Origin: Flammula alnicola
Taxonomy: Eukaryota; Basidiomycota; Agaricomycetes; Agaricales; Strophariaceae
Length of the DNA: 13,247 bases
Assembly: GCA_015499995.1 (NCBI GenBank)
Contig: JADNRV010000783.1
Location: 1-13,247, forward strand
Direction of reading: 5' to 3'
Position 1 is the stretch's first letter, and every line of letters starts with the position of its first letter. The notes beneath the pieces are model-generated. The model did not search any database. It saw only the letters and a list, made by a program, of their open reading frames with translations, and was not told where the DNA came from. Positions 10,001-13,247 of the stretch are shown one piece after another. The translations under genes were made by a program, and so were the position numbers.

Positions 10001-10277
10001 CGAAAGCTGCTCGAGACGGGTTTGGAGGCGCTGAGGAGGTGTTCCTGCCGTAAGATGCCGATGTAATGACGCAGACTAGACGAAGTGTGAGGGTGAGCAG
10101 CGATAAAATGAACGAATGGACGCACTCCCAACGGGCTAGTTGGATAGGAAACACCGAGTCTACATAGAGCCAACCCTCGCGGGTGCCGCCTGCGCTCGCC
10201 GTCGAGTAGGCTCTCCTTGCGACGACGGCCTTGGAGAGACGGAGCATTAAGAGGGAGGGTGACTGTGACTGTGACAT
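7065..10277 (-). CDS. YME2: Yme2 / RNA12 mitochondrial inner-membrane protein, 12 exons, apparent one-base break in exon 2
   Basis: Exons are 10277-10126, 10075-9767, 9717-9631, 9571-9284, 9228-9165, 9112-8969, 8921-8679, 8622-8138, 8081-8024, 7973-7804, 7748-7400 and 7342-7065. The order is a basic presequence (LRLSKAVVARRAYSTA), a GWLYVDSVFPIQLARWD segment, and an RRM-like domain ending at RSAAITFRQV. A transmembrane helix (KIMLPIIVFLLGTLTYT, about 263-281) and an RNA12/AAA-like domain with Walker A GPQGSGKT (about 356-362) come next, then a C-terminal coiled coil. Yeast Yme2 sits in the inner membrane and affects mtDNA maintenance and escape. Exon 2 passes from the frame of HYIGILRQEHLLS to that of RLQTRLEQLSS, so one base seems missing near 10030; with it the protein would be about 875 residues. 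Introns 7 and 8 start with GC. The start may instead be 10247 (MLRLSK). No acidic residue is seen at the usual Walker B site (VVIRN). Confidence 0.93.
8082..8137 (-). other. GC-AG intron (YME2 intron 8)
   Basis: The exon sequence ENQ (ending CAG at 8138) must join in phase 0 to IAHVIVLSDN, which begins at 8081 after an ACAG acceptor. The only donor that keeps frame is CAG|GCATGT. A nearby GTACTT donor would shift the frame. An exon-side AG before GCATGT is the usual form of a strong GC donor. The intron is 56 nt. Confidence 0.75.
8623..8678 (-). other. GC-AG intron (YME2 intron 7)
   Basis: The family pattern GQKAGMSSSL is produced only if AAAG (ending 8679) joins CCGGC at 8622 after a CTACAG acceptor. 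This puts the donor at GCGCGT, a one-base variant of the GTGCGT donor common in this gene. The alternative GTATTT donor at 8674 would need an acceptor 20 nt further on and would lose three residues. The intron is 56 nt. Confidence 0.6.
9608..9620. repeat. (AG)n microsatellite inside YME2 intron 3
   Basis: A pure AG dinucleotide tract lies within the 59-nt intron 9572-9630. On the coding strand it is a CT tract and would extend the pyrimidine content of the intron. Confidence 0.8.
10259..10275. repeat. Tandem GTGACT repeat at the YME2 start
   Basis: There are about 2.8 copies of a 6-bp unit. If translation begins at 10277 they encode the Ser-Gln run just after the first Met. If it begins at 10247 they lie in the 5' UTR. 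The repeat also sits in the shared upstream region of the divergent nucleoporin gene. Confidence 0.7.
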
Positions 10278-10341
10278 ATGGGTAGTTTTGATGTGGTGTG
10301 TGGTTGGATTGTCACGTTGTCTCTTTTGTTCCTCGTCGTCG
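10278..10341. promoter_or_regulatory. Very short shared upstream region between divergent YME2 and nucleoporin genes
   Basis: The two start codons point away from each other with 64 bp between them, or 94 bp if YME2 starts at 10247. Any promoter must serve both genes or reach into a coding sequence. No TATA box is visible. The strand facing the nucleoporin gene is pyrimidine-rich just before its ATG (TCTCTTTTGTTCCTC). Confidence 0.55.
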
Positions 10342-13247
10342 ATGGCCTCGTCGTCGAACACCGAGCTCCATCATGCCCAACAGCGGCCAGCCAGGCTGGC
10401 TCGCCACAATTCGTCCTTCCTCGGCGCAATCAAGAACATCGTCAAAGCTCCCCTCACTTGGTTTGCCAATCAAGATGATCATGACGCTGCATCCGGCAAG
10501 CGCAGGCGGCCTGTCGAGCTCGAGCCCACAGAGGAGTTCATCCCCAAGGACACCGAGCTCGGATTACATGGACGAAGCGAAGCCGCCGTTGTAGATAGCG
10601 ATGACGGTGGGACGAGGCGGTCGAAGCGCATGCGGCTGCACAGTCCCCCGCGACACAGCTCGCAGCCGTACCTCGACCCCCCCGCTGCCTCTCTCCGCCG
10701 CGCAGACCCCTCTCGCAGGGCCTCCGTCATCCCCCGCGCATCCTCCGCCGTTCTTCCGTCGTCTGGAGCGTCGAGGGCCACACTCTCGCCCCGCCGCCAC
10801 CTCCCCATCGCTCGCACCATGTCCATCGACCCGCCACAGCGCCCCGTCGTCCGCCATGACTCATCCGCCTTCGACTTTGGCCCTCCACCTCCTTCTGCAG
10901 AGTCGGATTATGACATGGCAGTGGATACGTTTAGGGATGTGTCGATGCCGCCCTCTCCCAGTCGCTCTCCCCGCCCGTCCTTCCGCATGCGTTCGTCCGT
11001 CACGCCTCAGCCACAGCAGCCTACGCGATACATTTCGGAGCCACCCCCGCTGAATTCTCTCATCTCGAATCCCGTTTTCTTGCATCCTCCTGCTCAGCCC
11101 GCCGAACCATCTGTGGCACCGACGCTTGGTACCCTTGTTGACTCCGTTAGAGCTGTGAGTAAAAAAAAATTTCCCCTTCGTCTCTTTCACTTTTCTCACA
11201 CGAGTCAAAGACGAAATCACCTACACGACAACAGCACGGCTCTCTTCTTTTCATTTCTACCGTGAATCCTCCCCAAAGTGAGAATGAAGATGGTGCGTTT
11301 CATCGCGGAAAATTTTCCGATGTCACCTAACTTCCGTTCTAGCTCCCGCGGAACGAGCTCTGCAACAGCTCGATGTTTATAAAACCCCACTTTTGCCAAC
11401 TCGTATGCGTTCCTCGAATTTGCCCGCCTCTATCACTGCCACGACTACCCCAGACATGTTCAAGTCCCGCCGCAAAGCGCACCTCGTTCTGACGCAAGAG
11501 GGTAGAGATCGCATCGGCAGGAAAGTCAGTGGGTCAGGAAAAAGTCCGGTCATTAACGGGACGAAGCCGTATGCTGGAGAGGGTGGGATGAAGAAGCTTC
11601 TGGCTCGTCGTAAGCAAGAGGTGGAGGAGGAGGAGGAGGACAACGAGCAGAAAGAGAAAGAGGCGAAATCTATAGATGAAGATGGTACCCCTCGTGCACG
11701 GCAGCCCTCTCCTCCTGCTATCCGTACTATTCCACCGCCTTCGGTCCCGTCTGGCTCGGACTGGTTCTCGACAGCTACGTCCGGATCTTCATCTTCTTCT
11801 GGCTCTTCTCTCCGTGTCGGTCGTACCAAGATTTCTCGCAACCACTTTCAGCGTCCTGCCAAAACAAGGTTTTCTGCTGTGTACGAGGAAGAGGTTGATG
11901 ATAACATGGAAGATGAGGAGAAGCAGAAGGATCGTGAGACGCTTGAAGAAGCTGCTAAAAAGGTGCCAGTGTTCTCGATGCCTGCTGGATTCTCATTTGC
12001 AAAGGATGTAAGTATTTCTGCCATCTTCGTCGGATTCCATTTATTCAATGAACTTCATATCTCAGGTCCACCCCGTCAAGCCTGCGGACCTCGACAGTGC
12101 GAAAGAACCCCCGTTGACATCTCTGCCATTTAGCCTCGCGAAACCTGCACCATCGTCTATGCCGTCAGTCACAGCAGAGAGCAAAGAGAAAACCAGTGGT
12201 CCATCGTCGTCCACTCTCCAGCAACCTCCGGCTCCGGCTCGTGTACCCACGCCAGAACCGAAATTCACTGCACCTACGCACTCCTTGTTCTCGCTCGCTC
12301 CGCCATCGGCACCAGCACCGGCACCAGCACCCAGTGGCATACCTGATTTCTTTGCTAACTCTTCGGTGTTGAGAGAGACTGCTTTGCCCAGCCCTCCTCC
12401 CGTTTTGAACTTTGATGCGACTACTACTACTCCTATTGCCGCACCGCTGCCGCCACCACCTCGGCACCGTTCTCTTTCGGTACCGCCCCGTCAGCATCGA
12501 CCTCGAGCAAGCCTGTTGCTGATGCGGAGAACCCGTTCTGGGATGGAGGTAAGAAGGCTGCCGAGGGGCCGAAGCCTGCTCAGAGTTTGTTCGCTGGCTT
12601 GGAAAGAAGGATGCTAGTTCTATGAGTATAAGTAGTGATTTAGGTCCCGCCAAGCCGGCTCTCGTTGGTGGAGCAACTTCGGCATTTGCACCTCTGCCTA
12701 AACCGGCTGCGGACGCGGCGGCGCCGTCGATATCTGCTGCAACTTCCCAGCCTTTCTCATTCGGTAAAGCTCCTCAGGAGACTGCTGCGTCGACATCGAC
12801 TTTGGGCGCTACAACTGGTATCACCTCTGCAGCACCCAAATTGCCGTTCTCCTTCGGAGCTCCTGTTGAGACAAAGAAACCGGAATCGGAGACTGTGGCC
12901 CCCAAGCCACTGTTTGGAGGTAGTGCTACGACGGCCACCTTGCTCGGAGATGCCAGTAAGCCTTCTTCCAGTGGTAACCTGTTTGGAGCACCTGCGCCGC
13001 CTCAGTCCACACCATCTCCTCTCCCGTTCAGCTTTGGTCCTCCACCCGCTCAGACTCGGCACCTGCACCAACGGTTGCTCCTGCGGCCCCTGCACCAACG
13101 TCGCAGCCATCATTCTTTGGTGCAGCTGCAAAAGCGGCGCCGGCCGTCGAAGCACCTAAACCTCTGTTTGGGTCCTGGTGGTGGTGGTGCGTTCTCCTTT
13201 GGACAGCCGCCTGCCGCAGAGAAGAAGGAAGAGGCGAAGGCGCCATT
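10342..13247 (+). CDS. FG-repeat nucleoporin (Nup1/Nup60/Nup153-like), 3' end beyond the window, frame broken in the FG region
   Basis: Exons are 10342-11154, about 11211-11292, 11343-12007 and 12066 onward. The start MASSSNTEL is followed by a basic amphipathic helix, FLGAIKNIVKAPLTWF, and a KRRR cluster. This resembles the membrane-binding N-termini of yeast Nup1 and Nup60. A long Ser/Pro/Arg-rich disordered part and a DVYKTPLLPTRM motif come next. An LVLTQEGRDRIGRK segment, a KPYAGEGGMKKLL segment and a Glu-rich stretch follow, and the C-terminal part carries PFSFG and LFG repeats. FG repeats line the nuclear pore channel and bind transport receptors. The FG region reads in successive frames (12066-12445, 12461-12600, 12601-13050, 13056-13172, 13174-end), so it is not open as given. 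Intron 1 has three acceptors in the same phase (ending 11204, 11210, 11234). Assignment to Nup1 rather than another FG nucleoporin is inference. Confidence 0.75.
11623..11640 (+). repeat. (GGA)6 coding microsatellite
   Basis: Six perfect GGA units fall in nucleoporin exon 3 and encode the glutamate run in VEEEEEDNEQ. Length changes in multiples of three would keep frame, so this tract is a likely polymorphic site. Confidence 0.8.
12461..13208 (+). repeat. FG-repeat coding region (FSFG, LFG and FFG units)
   Basis: Reading each open segment in its own frame gives repeated phenylalanine-glycine units in Ser/Thr/Pro/Ala-rich spacers. In order they are APFSFG, SLFAG, QPFSFG, LPFSFG, PLFGG, NLFGA, LPFSFG, SFFGA, PLFGS and AFSFG. 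The persistence of FG units in every segment shows that all segments belong to one ancestral coding sequence. Confidence 0.8.

Noticed and set aside
10231..10341. Upstream in-frame ATG for the nucleoporin (36 residues rich in Cys/Trp/Val)
   Set aside because: It overlaps the YME2 start and encodes a hydrophobic Cys-rich lead unlike the charged, disordered protein that follows. The ATG at 10342 directly precedes the basic amphipathic helix.
12665..13159. 164-codon Arg/Leu-rich frame as a separate gene
   Set aside because: It is an off-frame translation of FG-repeat DNA. The FG motifs lie in the other frames.
1..13247. Transposon, CRISPR array, tRNA or rRNA
   Set aside because: I saw no terminal repeats, transposase motifs, regularly spaced repeats or tRNA-like box A/box B pairs. 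This was by eye only.

Overview
The window is nuclear DNA of a filamentous fungus, most likely a basidiomycete of the Agaricomycotina. Genes are densely packed and cut by many very short introns. I could place about 32, from 44 to 113 nt and mostly 46-70. Donors are often GTGCGT or GTACGT, and the recognisable proteins (a HOOK adaptor, Yme2, an RRT8-like membrane protein, an FG nucleoporin) are typical of fungi. The species cannot be told from this sequence.

Layout, left to right. (1) About 194-752, plus strand: the 3' exons of an unrecognised gene. (2) 885-2057, plus strand: an intronless phosphotransferase of the APH/choline-kinase superfamily. (3) 2058-2497: a convergent intergenic stretch. 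(4) 2498-5923, minus strand: a 14-exon HOOK-family dynein/endosome adaptor whose exons sum to an uninterrupted 865-residue reading frame. (5) 5997-7007, minus strand: a 4-exon, 287-residue RRT8/EI24-like membrane protein. (6) 7065-10277, minus strand: a 12-exon YME2 (RNA12) mitochondrial inner-membrane protein. It has two consecutive GC-AG introns and one apparent missing base in exon 2. (7) 10342 to the window end, plus strand: the 5' part of an FG-repeat nucleoporin, divergent from YME2 across a gap of only 64-94 bp.

YME2, the RRT8-like gene and HOOK lie head to tail with gaps of 57 and 73 bp, so their UTRs and promoters must overlap neighbouring coding sequence. They do not form a known pathway: one product is mitochondrial, one probably belongs to the lipid droplet or ER, and one works on endosomes.

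No transposon, CRISPR array, tRNA or rRNA was seen. The oddest signals are in the right third. The FG-repeat region stays open only if read through four changes of frame within about 730 bp, and YME2 exon 2 needs one extra base. The left-hand HOOK and RRT8 models need no correction at all. Clustered consensus errors are the simplest explanation, with gene decay as the alternative. I found no convincing new biological system.
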